64,000 nt of DNA from Clostridiales bacterium (lineage in GTDB: Bacteria > Bacillota > Clostridia > Oscillospirales > CAG-272): contig DPGK01000021.1 of the NCBI GenBank assembly GCA_003523225.1, positions 1 to 64,000 on the forward strand, given 5' to 3'. Positions within the stretch are counted from its first letter, which is position 1, and each line of letters starts with the position of its first letter. Position numbers and translations under genes: made by a program. Below the pieces are notes generated by a model. That model worked only from the letters and a program-made list of their open reading frames with translations. It was not told the DNA's origin and searched no databases. Below, in pieces: positions 53,169 to 63,185 of the stretch.

Positions 53169-54295
53169 CACTTCTCTGCTTTTTTGCCGTCGGCAAGAGA
53201 AATGATCTCCCGGTATATCCGTTCGTTTGAGTCCGGAACGGCAAACGCCGAGATATTCTTTTCAAGTCTGTGCATACGTGCAGGATTTTCAAGCACCGCT
53301 GACACCTCGGAGCAGATACGTTCAGGCGTAAGATCTTTTTCCTCTATCAGCACAGCGCCTCCCGCATCGGCAAACACCTTTGCGTTTTTATACTGCTGAT
53401 TGTCGGTAACATTCGGGGAGGGTATCAGAACCGCCGCCTTCTGTGCCGCGGCAAGCTCCGAAAGCGTTATAGCACCGGAGCGGCTTATCACCATATCCGC
53501 TGCCGCCATGCGCAAAGGCATATCGTATATATATTCCACAAGCTCAAGATTTGCCGCCTTGTCAAGCCCCGCTTCCTCAAACTGACGGTGCGTTTCCTCA
53601 TATCCGCTTGCTCCGCAGGCGTGAGTGCAGTATATATCGGGGTGCTTTGAAAGATAGTCCCGCATAAGATCAAGCACGGCGGAATTGACACGCTCCGCAC
53701 CCAGACTGCCGCCGAAGGAAACTACATACTGACGGCAGCTGTCCGGAAGTCCGAGCTTTTCCCTCGCCTCACGGCGGGTGACAGTCCCGAAATCAGTTCT
53801 CAACGGACTGCCCACGTGCATGGTCTTTTCGGGAGCGCCGAGCGTCTCGCCCGTAACGGCAAAATTCACGAAGATTTTATCCACATACGGCACAAGTCTG
53901 CGTACAGCAAGCCCCGGAACGGCGTTTGACTCATGTACCGCCGACGGGACTCCCAGCTTTGATGCCGCCACAAGCAGCGGCCAGCTTACATATCCGCCTG
54001 TACCGATAACAACGTCCGGCTTGAACTCCTTTACAAGCTTTATAGCAACGATCGGTGAAACCGCAGCAAGAAACGCCGCCCTTATGTTGGCAAGCGACAG
54101 CGAACGCCTGAAGCCGCGTACATCAACATGATACAGCTTATATCCCGCTGCCGGAACAAGCTTATTTTCAATTCCCCGCTTTGTGCCTACAAACGCGATC
54201 TCGGCGGAGGGAATATGTTCTTTTATTGTATCTGCAATTGCGATCGCCGGATTAACGTGTCCTCCGGTACCGCCTCCTGTCATCAGAACCCGCAT
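53168..54295 (-). CDS. murG: UDP-GlcNAc:lipid I transferase MurG
   Basis: A 375-residue glycosyltransferase. GGTGGHVNPAIAIAD opens it, with GTGGYVSWP and the C-domain line ISRSGAITLSELAAAQKAAVLIPSPN, all standard. It adds GlcNAc to lipid I at the inner face of the membrane to make lipid II. It follows ftsW and overlaps ftsQ. Confidence 0.97.
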   Translation of the reverse strand: MRVLMTGGGTGGHVNPAIAIADTIKEHIPSAEIAFVGTKRGIENKLVPAAGYKLYHVDVRGFRRSLSLANIRAAFLAAVSPIVAIKLVKEFKPDVVIGTGGYVSWPLLVAASKLGVPSAVHESNAVPGLAVRRLVPYVDKIFVNFAVTGETLGAPEKTMHVGSPLRTDFGTVTRREAREKLGLPDSCRQYVVSFGGSLGAERVNSAVLDLMRDYLSKHPDIYCTHACGASGYEETHRQFEEAGLDKAANLELVEYIYDMPLRMAAADMVISRSGAITLSELAAAQKAAVLIPSPNVTDNQQYKNAKVFADAGGAVLIEEKDLTPERICSEVSAVLENPARMHRLEKNISAFAVPDSNERIYREIISLADGKKAEK

Positions 54296-54324
54296 GGCTT
54301 TGAACCTGCCTTTCTTACCGTCCT

Positions 54325-55560
54325 TTAATCTCTTTTCTGCGTGCAGAACTGTGAAAGCCCCAGCACGATGCCCGCCTCAAACATCTGCATTATCGTTGCC
54401 GTGCCGCCTGTGCTGAAATAAGGCAGCGAAATTCCGGTGTTGGGCAGAACTCCGCTCACGACCCCAATATTCAGCAGCACCTGAAGCGCCAGCTTGAATG
54501 AAAGCCCGAAAATGACCAGCGAGCAGAACTTATCCGACGCGCGCGACGCAAGAACAAATCCGCGCGCAGTAAGCGCAAGAAACAAAAGCATTATTGCGGC
54601 TGCTCCGAAAAATCCCAGCTCCTCGCAAACAATTGTAAACACAAAGTCATTCTGAGGCTGTGAAACATAGCCGTATTTAAGCCGTGACTGTCCCAGCCCC
54701 ACGCCGAACAGCCCGCCTGTTCCTATTGCGTAAAGCCCCTGCGTGGACTGCCAGTCGCTGCCAAGAGCATCCGCTCCGCGGTTCTGCCAGCTGTCGATAC
54801 GCTTGCGTGCATACTCGGTGTTCATAATGATAAAACCAAGCACACCGCCAACCGGCAGTACAGATAAAAACCAAAGCAGATTCGTACCGCCGAAAAACAT
54901 CATCGCAACGCCTATCATTCCTATAATGATAACGCCCGAAAAATGCTTTTCAAGCCCTACAAGCACCAGTACGGCGCTTAATATTACACCCGGCACGAGA
55001 AAACCGTGAATAAAGGACTTTTTATTCAGTCCTTTTGAATTTATCTCCTGCTCCCATCGGCTCATATAAAGAGACAAAAGCAGTATTATCGCCGTTTTTG
55101 CCGCCTCGGAGGGCTGGAAGTTGAAAAGTCCGAAAACGGATATCCATCTTTGCGCACCGCCGCCGATAACACCCATTGCAAGCACAAGCAGCAAAAGCAC
55201 AAGAACCGCAAGATACATAGCCACAGACATATATCGCATGGTGGTTGGGGTAATGAAAAGCATTGCCGCCATTGCCACCGCACCGACTGCCATGTGCAGA
55301 AGATGCTCCTTGAAAAAGTGAAAGCTGTCTCCGTACTGCCGCTCGGCATAAGCTGAGCTTGCACTGAAGGACATGACTGTTCCGACGCTCAGAAGAATAA
55401 GAAACAGCACAAGATATACAGGATCCGGGCGAACGCGCGCAAAAAGCCTGCCGGGCTTTTCAGCCAGTGCGGCATAATCGGGAGTTTCGATATATTCACG
55501 AAGAAGCCCGCTGCCGCCAAGCTCGCGGCGGCGTTTTTTTGCTGATGCATCCGCTCTCAT
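54325..55560 (-). CDS. ftsW: Septal peptidoglycan glycosyltransferase FtsW
   Basis: A 411-residue SEDS protein with ten membrane helices, a GGAQRWISV loop and the late NIGVVSGVLPNTGISLPYFSTGGTA segment that marks FtsW/RodA/SpoVE. ATG 55560 has GGGGAG nine bases upstream. It polymerises lipid II together with the transpeptidase encoded upstream in the cluster. It lies directly after mraY, without murD between them. A SpoVE role cannot be excluded. Confidence 0.95.
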   Translation of the reverse strand: MRADASAKKRRRELGGSGLLREYIETPDYAALAEKPGRLFARVRPDPVYLVLFLILLSVGTVMSFSASSAYAERQYGDSFHFFKEHLLHMAVGAVAMAAMLFITPTTMRYMSVAMYLAVLVLLLLVLAMGVIGGGAQRWISVFGLFNFQPSEAAKTAIILLLSLYMSRWEQEINSKGLNKKSFIHGFLVPGVILSAVLVLVGLEKHFSGVIIIGMIGVAMMFFGGTNLLWFLSVLPVGGVLGFIIMNTEYARKRIDSWQNRGADALGSDWQSTQGLYAIGTGGLFGVGLGQSRLKYGYVSQPQNDFVFTIVCEELGFFGAAAIMLLFLALTARGFVLASRASDKFCSLVIFGLSFKLALQVLLNIGVVSGVLPNTGISLPYFSTGGTATIMQMFEAGIVLGLSQFCTQKRD

Positions 55561-55598
55561 ATTCAACTCCCCTTTGTTTTTATTTCAGAGTACGCGCC

Positions 55599-56594
55599 TC
55601 AGATGCCGAACCACGAGATAACGCAGAAGATCACTGCCGCCACTGTAAACACAGCAACGATCTTTACCTCGCTCCAGCCGCATTTTTCAAAATGGTGGTG
55701 GATCGGCGCCATTTTGAACAGGCGCTTTCCGTGCGTCAGCTTGAAATATCCGACCTGAAGTATGTCGGAGGCAATTTCGCAGATATATACGAATCCGGCG
55801 CTCAGAATTATAAGCGGCTCGCCCAGCATAAACGCCATACCGACGACAATTCCGCCAAGATACAGCGAACCGGTGTCTCCCATAAACACTTTGGCAGGAT
55901 AGAAGTTATACATAAGGAATCCCACAGTTCCGCCTATGACGGTTGCCGCAAGCACCGAAAGCTCTGGCATTTCCTTTGAAAACGCCGCAACCGCAAAGAA
56001 AGCTCCCACTACGGCGGTAACACTGCTCGAAAGACCGTCGATACCGTCTGTAAGGTTTACTCCGTTGACCATACCGGTAATAAGCAGTATTGCGATAACG
56101 TAGTACCCGACTCCAAGCTCAAGGCTGATATCGCAGAAGGGCAACGCAAGCGTTGTGTCAATACAGCCGCAGACTGTCATAGCCCAAAGGTAAAGCCCTG
56201 CAACAACAAGCTGAAGCGAAAACTTCTGCCACGCAAGAAAGCCCTCGTTCTGTTTTTTTATCAGCTTGGTGTAATCGTCAAAAAAGCCGATAAGACCGTT
56301 AAGCACGGCAAGCCCCATAGTCAGCGCCGCGGGAATAAGCTCCGCCGCTCTGCCCAGTGCCGCATACACGGCGGCAAGCACCGCGAAAGCCAGCAATGAC
56401 GGAATTATAAATCCGACGCCGCCCATTATAGGCGTTCCTTCTTTACCCTTGTGCCAACGAGGACCTATATCGTATATTTTCTGACCTATCTTATGGCTTT
56501 TCAGCACCGGGATCAGCCGACGCAGGATCAGCACGGTCAGCAAAAAAACCGCCGCGCACATTGCAAAGAATTCAATAAGCATCCTTGTTTTCAT
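55599..56594 (-). CDS. mraY: Phospho-MurNAc-pentapeptide transferase MraY
   Basis: A 331-residue membrane enzyme. GTPIMGGVGF, the catalytic-loop FFDDYTKL and VNLTDGIDGLSSS and the late MAPIHHHFE are all standard. It transfers the UDP-MurNAc-pentapeptide to undecaprenyl phosphate to make lipid I. ATG 56594 is taken with a weak AAAGG; it starts 16 bases after murF. Confidence 0.96.
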   Translation of the reverse strand: MKTRMLIEFFAMCAAVFLLTVLILRRLIPVLKSHKIGQKIYDIGPRWHKGKEGTPIMGGVGFIIPSLLAFAVLAAVYAALGRAAELIPAALTMGLAVLNGLIGFFDDYTKLIKKQNEGFLAWQKFSLQLVVAGLYLWAMTVCGCIDTTLALPFCDISLELGVGYYVIAILLITGMVNGVNLTDGIDGLSSSVTAVVGAFFAVAAFSKEMPELSVLAATVIGGTVGFLMYNFYPAKVFMGDTGSLYLGGIVVGMAFMLGEPLIILSAGFVYICEIASDILQVGYFKLTHGKRLFKMAPIHHHFEKCGWSEVKIVAVFTVAAVIFCVISWFGI

Positions 56595-56610
56595 TTGACC
56601 TTTGTTGTCC

Positions 56611-58065
56611 TTACCTGTTTTCTGAGTTTCGCAAAGCTTCAATAATGCGCTCCGCCTTTACCGAACGGCTCGCCTTTATCAGCAGAATGTCCTTACTTCC
56701 AAGCGTCAGCTCAGCCGCCTCGGCGGCAATTCGCGGCGCATCCGGGGAGGAGATGTCGGGTATCCTCACGATATTTTCAGGCGACAGCCCCGCTTCCGCA
56801 GCACCGCGCGCCGTTTCAGCCGAACGCGGACCGTAGGCTATCAGAAACTCCCCTCCGTTTTCGGCGAAATATCTGCCCACTCCACGGTGCATGGCTGGAG
56901 AATCCGCGCCAAGCTCACCCATATCCCCGAGTATTGCAGCTGCGATCCCGCCGGTTCTTTTGGCAGCCGAGATCAGGACGTCAATGGCTGCGCGCACCGA
57001 CTCCGGACTCGCGTTATAGCAGTCATTGAGGACATTAAGACCGCCCACGGTAATAAAATTCTGACGCATTGCCACAGGACGGAACTCACAAAGTCCGCGA
57101 CGCACATCAGCCTCGCTAAGTCCGAAATGCATACCCACCGCAGCGGCTATGAGCGCCGCCTGAGCATTGTGCCTTCCGGGAACGGATATTTCCGCATCGA
57201 GGATTACACCGTCAGGAGTGTTTATATTGAAAACACATCCACTACCCGTGTCGCGAAGATCCGAAATATAAAAGTCCGCAGAGCTGTTTCCCGACGCCGA
57301 GAAATATACGGCGCGACGGTCTTTTGCCCCAACGTCAGCCAGAAGCGGCTCGTCGCCGTTAAGAAGAAGCAGTCCGTCGGGAGAAAGTCCGGCTCTTATC
57401 TCAAGCTTTGCCCTTGCAATGTTTTCCCTTGTGCCGAGATACTCAAGGTGCGACGAGCCGATATTGGTTATCACCGCCACGTCTGGACGCGCGGTAAGCG
57501 ACATTGATTCGATCTCACCCAGCGCGCTCATACCCATTTCAAGCACAGCGTATTCGGCTGTGGTGGGAATTTCAAGCATGGAAAGAGGCATTCCGATGAC
57601 ACTGTTGCGGTTTCCCTCGGTGCGGTAGACCTCGCCTGACTGCCCGAGCACCGAAAAAATAAATTCCTTGGTCGTGGTTTTTCCTACGCTTCCGGTTACA
57701 GCGACCCGCTTGGCGGCGATGTATTCGGATACAGCCGCCGCAATTTTTGAGAGTGCCGGAACAGTCCCGCCGGTAAGTATTATCGGAATGTCGATATCAC
57801 CTGCATTATCCGGCAGATGCTCGGCAAGTACCGCCGCAGCACCAAGCGCCGCCGCCGACTCTATATAATCGTGTCCGTCGGTGCGTTCGCCCACAATTGC
57901 CGCAAACATAACGCCGGTTTCCGCTTCTCTTGAATCTGTGCAGACTCCGCATATGCTTCTGTCATTATAGTTCTGCGGATCCCCGCCGACGATCCTGCTG
58001 CCGCACATCTGCGCCAGCTCAGCCACCGACATATATCCGCCATTGCATTTGATCCGGATCTTCAT
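56611..58065 (-). CDS. murF: UDP-MurNAc-tripeptide:D-Ala-D-Ala ligase MurF
   Basis: A 484-residue Mur ligase. The P-loop is TGSVGKTTTKEF; the central and C-terminal Mur domains have YAVLEMGMSALGEIE and NDCYNASPESVRAA. It adds D-Ala-D-Ala to the tripeptide precursor. ATG 58065 with GAGGT is used; MSVAEL 33 bases later is an alternative. It is followed by mraY. Confidence 0.95.
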   Translation of the reverse strand: MKIRIKCNGGYMSVAELAQMCGSRIVGGDPQNYNDRSICGVCTDSREAETGVMFAAIVGERTDGHDYIESAAALGAAAVLAEHLPDNAGDIDIPIILTGGTVPALSKIAAAVSEYIAAKRVAVTGSVGKTTTKEFIFSVLGQSGEVYRTEGNRNSVIGMPLSMLEIPTTAEYAVLEMGMSALGEIESMSLTARPDVAVITNIGSSHLEYLGTRENIARAKLEIRAGLSPDGLLLLNGDEPLLADVGAKDRRAVYFSASGNSSADFYISDLRDTGSGCVFNINTPDGVILDAEISVPGRHNAQAALIAAAVGMHFGLSEADVRRGLCEFRPVAMRQNFITVGGLNVLNDCYNASPESVRAAIDVLISAAKRTGGIAAAILGDMGELGADSPAMHRGVGRYFAENGGEFLIAYGPRSAETARGAAEAGLSPENIVRIPDISSPDAPRIAAEAAELTLGSKDILLIKASRSVKAERIIEALRNSENR

Positions 58066-58113
58066 AAGATTTATACCTCAAAGTGCCGATGAATCACGGC
58101 ACCTGTTTTTACA

Positions 58114-59712
58114 TTATTTTATCTCTCCGCCCGGTTCTCCGAGCGCCCGCACGGCTTCTCGTACTATATCCGCCTCGCAAAAGTCATGTCTTCCCGCGGC
58201 GTCTATTTCATACTGTTCATGACCCTTGCCAGCAAGCAGTATAACATCCCCTTGCTGCGCGATACGCACTGCGCGTTCTATCGCCTTGCGCCGATTCACT
58301 ATCACCTCATGAGGAGCTGCAGGGTCAAAGCCCTCCATTATTTCGCGGATTATTTCCTCCGGCGGCTCGGAACGCGAATTGTCGGAGGTAATAAACGTAA
58401 AATCGGCAAGGCGTGACGCTATTCTTCCCATAACGGGACGTTTTTGGCGGTCACGGTCTCCGCCGCAGCCGAAAAGCAGAATGATCCTGCCCTCATTAAA
58501 TCCGCGGCAGGCGTTACGTGCATCCATAAAGCCGCGCGCCGTCCGAAGCAGATTTTCAAGCGCATCGGGGGTATGAGCATAATCAATAAATACCGCAGCA
58601 GGAAAACCAAGCCCAAGACGCACACGCTCAAGCCTTCCCGGAGTACCCGACGACGATGCAAGCGCATCGGAAACAAAGCTTCCGCTTATTCCGAAATGCA
58701 CGGCGCACGCCGCCGCCTCAAGTGAATTCATAAAGCTGAAGCTCCCCGGCGTGGGACAGCGTATCTCACGTATTTCCCGTGGCGAGCAAAGAGTATATGA
58801 TATTCCCTCCCCGCCCATATCGTGTATATTCTCGGCGGTAAAGCTTTCATATTTTCTGTTGCGGAACGCAGGGTGTCCCGCGCTGCAAAGGATTATATTT
58901 TCCGCGCACGGACATTTGTTTTTCACGGCATATTCGGCGAACCTTTCCCCCCACGGGTCATCGGCATTGATTATCGCCGTCTCCGACTGCCGCAGAAGCC
59001 TTGCCTTGGCAAGAAAATAATTTTCCATTGTACCGTGAAAATCAAGATGCTCCGGCGTGAGATTTGTAAATACCGCCGCGGCAAAGCGCAAAGGCTCGAG
59101 CTTGCGCAGAGCCAATGCGTGTGAGGTTGCCTCCATAAACACATATTCCGCCCCGTCGTCACGCATTGCCGCAAGCATACGGTAAAGCTGCCCGGGGTCG
59201 GGAGTGGTCATATTTGCATTTGAATCATCAGGGGAAAATCTTGCGTCCCCACGGGTATCAAGCACACGCAGAGGCGTTTCGCACCGCACGGTCCCGATGA
59301 TACCGCAGCGATGCATCGCCGCGCCGAAAATGGCGCGCAGCATATAGCTTACAGTGGTTTTTCCGTTGGTCCCGGTCACGGCGACAAGACGCATACTGTT
59401 TCCTGCCGCCGCGAGCTCATACCGGGCACACCAAAGCCGCGCAAGCGCCGCTCTGGTGTCTTTTGTGTATATTATCGTTATTCCCGCGGGAGCGTGCGCG
59501 CTCTCATCCTCAGCCACTATCGCCGCCGCGCCGGCGGCACATACCTCGTCTATATAGCGGTGTGAGTCGTTCTTAATGCCCCGAATGCACAAAAACAAAC
59601 AATCTTTACACACCCCGCGGGAATCGGATACAATTTCGGATATCTCGATATCCGTCGGTCCCACCGCACGGTATTCAATGCCTGCGGCGGAAAGCAGCCA
59701 ATCAAGTTTCAT
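58114..59712 (-). CDS. murE: UDP-MurNAc-dipeptide:amino acid ligase MurE
   Basis: A 532-residue Mur ligase. The P-loop is VTGTNGKTT, and the N-terminal domain starts EISEIVSDSRGV. The amino-acid-binding segment reads TSDNSRSEPP, close to the DNPR form that marks meso-diaminopimelate rather than the D(D/N)P-A-type of L-Lys enzymes. So a DAP-containing wall is likely. ATG 59712 is preferred to a longer start; the purine-rich site is farther than usual (about 13 nt). Confidence 0.93.
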   Translation of the reverse strand: MKLDWLLSAAGIEYRAVGPTDIEISEIVSDSRGVCKDCLFLCIRGIKNDSHRYIDEVCAAGAAAIVAEDESAHAPAGITIIYTKDTRAALARLWCARYELAAAGNSMRLVAVTGTNGKTTVSYMLRAIFGAAMHRCGIIGTVRCETPLRVLDTRGDARFSPDDSNANMTTPDPGQLYRMLAAMRDDGAEYVFMEATSHALALRKLEPLRFAAAVFTNLTPEHLDFHGTMENYFLAKARLLRQSETAIINADDPWGERFAEYAVKNKCPCAENIILCSAGHPAFRNRKYESFTAENIHDMGGEGISYTLCSPREIREIRCPTPGSFSFMNSLEAAACAVHFGISGSFVSDALASSSGTPGRLERVRLGLGFPAAVFIDYAHTPDALENLLRTARGFMDARNACRGFNEGRIILLFGCGGDRDRQKRPVMGRIASRLADFTFITSDNSRSEPPEEIIREIMEGFDPAAPHEVIVNRRKAIERAVRIAQQGDVILLAGKGHEQYEIDAAGRHDFCEADIVREAVRALGEPGGEIK

Positions 59713-59898
59713 CAAAGCCCTGCTTCTCCTTTCATCAGCGCCATAGGGCGCTTCCAAAGGTGTAATGACACCTGTCCCGGAGAAAGAATTCAGAATTGTC
59801 CCCGGGCTGACGCTTCAATCCTTAAACGTCCTGTCAGGGCAAGCATGCAGGCTGCCTTTTTTATTTTTTTCATTCCGATTGCAGTCAGCCGACGCCTA

Positions 59899-62181
59899 CT
59901 AATCCTCGCTGTCGGTGAATCTGACCGTTATCGTTACTACGCTTCCCCTTTCTGCCGTTTCGCCTGCCACAGGGTACTGTGAGACCACAAGTGCGTCTCC
60001 GGCAAGTGAATGACTTTTGCTTCCTTCGATTTTAATATTGAGTCCGGCGTTCAGCAGCACCTGATTTGCCGCCGCTGCCGTGAGATTTTGCACATTTGGA
60101 ATTTTTACATCCTTTTTCGGCGCGCTGTCTCCCAGATAGATAAGTATCTTCCCGGTTTCCTTTGAAATGGTCGCACCAGCCGACGGAATCTGAGCCGTGA
60201 CCGTGTCGCCGTCGCCGATAATTTCGCACTCCACGCCCAGCTCCTTTATAAGGTTGCGTGTAACTGCGGGACTGCGTCCGCGGTACTCTCCGACCTCAAC
60301 GTCAAGCGCCGCTTTTTCGGCATCGGTGTATTCCGGCTCATAGCCAAGATACGGAAGTATCTGAGCCAAACAGTTTGCGATATACGGAGCCGCGATCATT
60401 GAACCGAAGCGGCTGCCTATCTTTGGGTCGTCAACAACTATAAGTATTGCGATCTCAGGATCGTCTGCCGGCGCGTAAGCCACGCATGAGCCGATACGCG
60501 CAAGCGGATCGGGATCGCCTATTTTTTCCGAAGTACCGGTTTTTGCGGCGATCTTGTAGCCGGGGATATAGCAGTTTTTCGCACCGCCGTCTCCCGATAC
60601 GCCCTCCTCAAGGATCTGCGACACGGTTTTTGAAACCGAAGCGCTTATCACCTGACGGCGGCTTTCGACTTGGTGGCTGTACACCACGTTACCCTCGGAA
60701 TCCGTCATTTTTTCAACAATATACGGAGTCATGAGGTATCCGTTGTTTGCAACCGCAGACAAAGCAGTCAGATGATGCAGCATAGACACCTGAAAGTTCT
60801 GTCCGAAGGAGGCGACCGCAAGGTCTACGATCCCGAACTCATTTTCATCCCAGAAAGTAGTTTTTCCTTCACCGGGCAGGTCGATTCCCGTTTTATCAAG
60901 ATATCCGAATTCGCGGAAATAGTTGTAGAATTTCTCCTGTCCCACGCGCATACCGACCGTCATGAGCACCGGGTTGCAGGACTGCTGAAGGCCCTGCCCG
61001 AAGGTCAGACTTCCGTGACCGCTTGTGTGATAACAGTGAATTTTACGGTTTGCCACCTGAAGATATCCGGCGCAGTAGAATTTTTCGTCAACCTTTGCAA
61101 CATCCTGCTCAAGCGCCATTGAAGTTGTGATTATCTTGAAGGTAGAACCTGGCATATACGGGTCGGTAAGCACTTTGTTCGACCACATTTTGGTCTGGAG
61201 CTCGCCCTTAAGCAGATTATATTCGGCGCTGCCGGGTGTATATCCGGATCCATCAAGCAGTCCGGTGTAATAGCTGTCGAGCGTGCGGGCGTCATTGCAG
61301 TCAAAGTCCGGATAGGTCGCCATTGCAAGCACCGCGCCTGTCTTGACATTCATTACAAGCCCCGCCGCGCCGCATTCAGGCTGACACTCCTCAAACGTCG
61401 CCTTAAGCTGTTCCTCAAGTATCATCTGAAGCTTAAGATTCAGCGTAGTATGCATATCGTAGCCATCCACGGCTTCAATAACGCTTTTATACTCGTAAGG
61501 CATTTCCCTTCCGTACGAGTCGCGGGCAGTTATATACTTTCCCGGAGTTCCTGCAAGCTGACTGTTATACTGATATTCAAGCCCGTAAAGTCCCGCGCCG
61601 TCAGTACCCGTAAAGCCGAGCACATGAGAGGCGACACTGCCGTATGCGTAATAGCGCTTGCTTGTGGCTTCGACAAGCACCATGTTGCCAAGATCGTTTT
61701 TTGAGATAAAGTCCAGCACAAGGTCGGCGCTCTCGCCGTCCGCAAGTCTTACGACCGTCGCGTCAAGACTTCCCTTTTTCTTCTCTATCATCTCGGCGAC
61801 CGTCTCGTATGTCACGCCGTATTTTTCTCCCAGTATCTCGGAAAGCCCCCGGGCAATAATGTCATCATAGTTTTTTGCCTCGTCTCCGGTGGATTCCGAA
61901 ACCGCAGCGCGTATATTTGACGGCGCAATGAAAATGCGGTATGCCGAAATATTAGTTGCCAGCTGAACGCCTTCGGAGTCGTATATCGACCCGCGCTTTG
62001 AATAAACCGTTGACTCGGTCGTAAGCTGATTTATCACCTTCTGCTGATAGTAATCAAAGTTGACTGTCTGTATTGCAAATATCTTATAAGCAAGAAATGC
62101 AAACGCGGCAATGATGACGGCAAACAGGATGTACGAACGCATCACAAGCTTTGTGCTGATTTTTATTCTTGTTCCCTTCAT
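59899..62181 (-). CDS. ftsI: Septal transpeptidase, FtsI/SpoVD-type class B PBP
   Basis: A 760-residue class B penicillin-binding protein. A membrane helix (about 16-36) is followed by the dimerisation domain and the transpeptidase domain with PGSTFKI (catalytic Ser), QSCNP and AAKTGTSE. Two PASTA domains end the protein, beginning at about 620 and 690 (IPNVQNLTAAAANQVL). PASTA repeats are typical of SpoVD-like and vegetative PBP2 proteins of Firmicutes, so the cluster member could serve both septum and spore cortex. It works with FtsW. Confidence 0.95.
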   Translation of the reverse strand: MKGTRIKISTKLVMRSYILFAVIIAAFAFLAYKIFAIQTVNFDYYQQKVINQLTTESTVYSKRGSIYDSEGVQLATNISAYRIFIAPSNIRAAVSESTGDEAKNYDDIIARGLSEILGEKYGVTYETVAEMIEKKKGSLDATVVRLADGESADLVLDFISKNDLGNMVLVEATSKRYYAYGSVASHVLGFTGTDGAGLYGLEYQYNSQLAGTPGKYITARDSYGREMPYEYKSVIEAVDGYDMHTTLNLKLQMILEEQLKATFEECQPECGAAGLVMNVKTGAVLAMATYPDFDCNDARTLDSYYTGLLDGSGYTPGSAEYNLLKGELQTKMWSNKVLTDPYMPGSTFKIITTSMALEQDVAKVDEKFYCAGYLQVANRKIHCYHTSGHGSLTFGQGLQQSCNPVLMTVGMRVGQEKFYNYFREFGYLDKTGIDLPGEGKTTFWDENEFGIVDLAVASFGQNFQVSMLHHLTALSAVANNGYLMTPYIVEKMTDSEGNVVYSHQVESRRQVISASVSKTVSQILEEGVSGDGGAKNCYIPGYKIAAKTGTSEKIGDPDPLARIGSCVAYAPADDPEIAILIVVDDPKIGSRFGSMIAAPYIANCLAQILPYLGYEPEYTDAEKAALDVEVGEYRGRSPAVTRNLIKELGVECEIIGDGDTVTAQIPSAGATISKETGKILIYLGDSAPKKDVKIPNVQNLTAAAANQVLLNAGLNIKIEGSKSHSLAGDALVVSQYPVAGETAERGSVVTITVRFTDSED

Positions 62182-62256
62182 TCCCGGTTCTGCCCTTCCT
62201 CCTTGCTTATATAGCAGAGCTGTTTATCATTTAATGATATTTCACCGAAACGTTTT

Positions 62257-63120
62257 TTATTCCCCTCTGCGGATGCCAAGCGCACTGAGTAGTGCCATTA
62301 CTCCCGCATTGCCGTTTTCCTCGGAAAAAGCCTCTATCCGGTCTCCGCCGCCGAGCATGATATAATGCGTGGTGGAAATGTCGGTGCTTATCATACCGTA
62401 CTCATCAACGGCAATGCGCCTTATGGCGTCGAGATCGTTTTTGACGTTAAGCTCATTTTCAAGCTCGGCGATCTCTGCGTCAAGCGCGTCGAGCTTTGAG
62501 GATGCTGCGGACACTTCATCTGAGCGTTCTTTTATCATCACGCTGAGGGTGACAGGCAGCGCCAGCACCAATGCGAACAAAAGCACAAGAGCCACAGCCC
62601 CAAAAGGAACTGTACGCAGGCGTCTGTCCTTGACGGGCGCGATCTCCTCCTTCGGAAACCACCTTTCGATAAGCGAATCATGATATGCCTCGACGTGTGT
62701 CATCCGTTTTTCTCCCGACACAGTCAGCGCGCGTTTTTCACTCTCGCGAAGCTCGTAAGCTGCCGCCGGATGCTCCGGCTCCCATTCTACGCTGAGCGCG
62801 CGGACGCGACGCGCCACCTGTGTTTCGGGAAGATATCCCATACCGTCGCGGTAGCAGCGCTTGTAATCGTCAACGGTCATGTAAAAGCCGTCGTCAGAAT
62901 TTCCGGTTTTATATCTTGCATTCCAGTCACGGCACTCTTTGCGCGCACCAAGACGGTACGCCTCGGGTGCAAGAGCCGCCGTCCTGCGCTCGTTTTCCTC
63001 CTGCTCCATTGCAAGCCTGCGCACGGAATCGGAAGTGCCGCGTTCGGAAAAACGCCTCTCAAGGGAATTATAAGCGATATTGAAGGACGCCGATGCGTTC
63101 ACGTCTGCATATGCGTTCAT
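62257..63120 (-). CDS. ftsL: FtsL-like divisome protein with long cytosolic domain
   Basis: A 287-residue protein in the ftsL slot between rsmH and ftsI. About 185 N-terminal residues are charged and helical (ERRFSERGTSDSVRRLAMEQEENERRT), then comes one membrane helix (VALVLLFALVLALPVTLSV, about 192-212), a coiled coil (SAASSKLDALDAEIAELENELN) and a short tail. The helix-coil part fits FtsL, which is usually only 100-130 residues. The large cytosolic part has no recognised domain. ATG 63120 with GGAAG is preferred over an upstream ATG. Confidence 0.7.
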   Translation of the reverse strand: MNAYADVNASASFNIAYNSLERRFSERGTSDSVRRLAMEQEENERRTAALAPEAYRLGARKECRDWNARYKTGNSDDGFYMTVDDYKRCYRDGMGYLPETQVARRVRALSVEWEPEHPAAAYELRESEKRALTVSGEKRMTHVEAYHDSLIERWFPKEEIAPVKDRRLRTVPFGAVALVLLFALVLALPVTLSVMIKERSDEVSAASSKLDALDAEIAELENELNVKNDLDAIRRIAVDEYGMISTDISTTHYIMLGGGDRIEAFSEENGNAGVMALLSALGIRRGE

Positions 63121-63185
63121 TTTTACTTCCATACCTTTCAAACAGTCTTATGTAAAATTGATTGACGTATACTTAAATCTGATGC

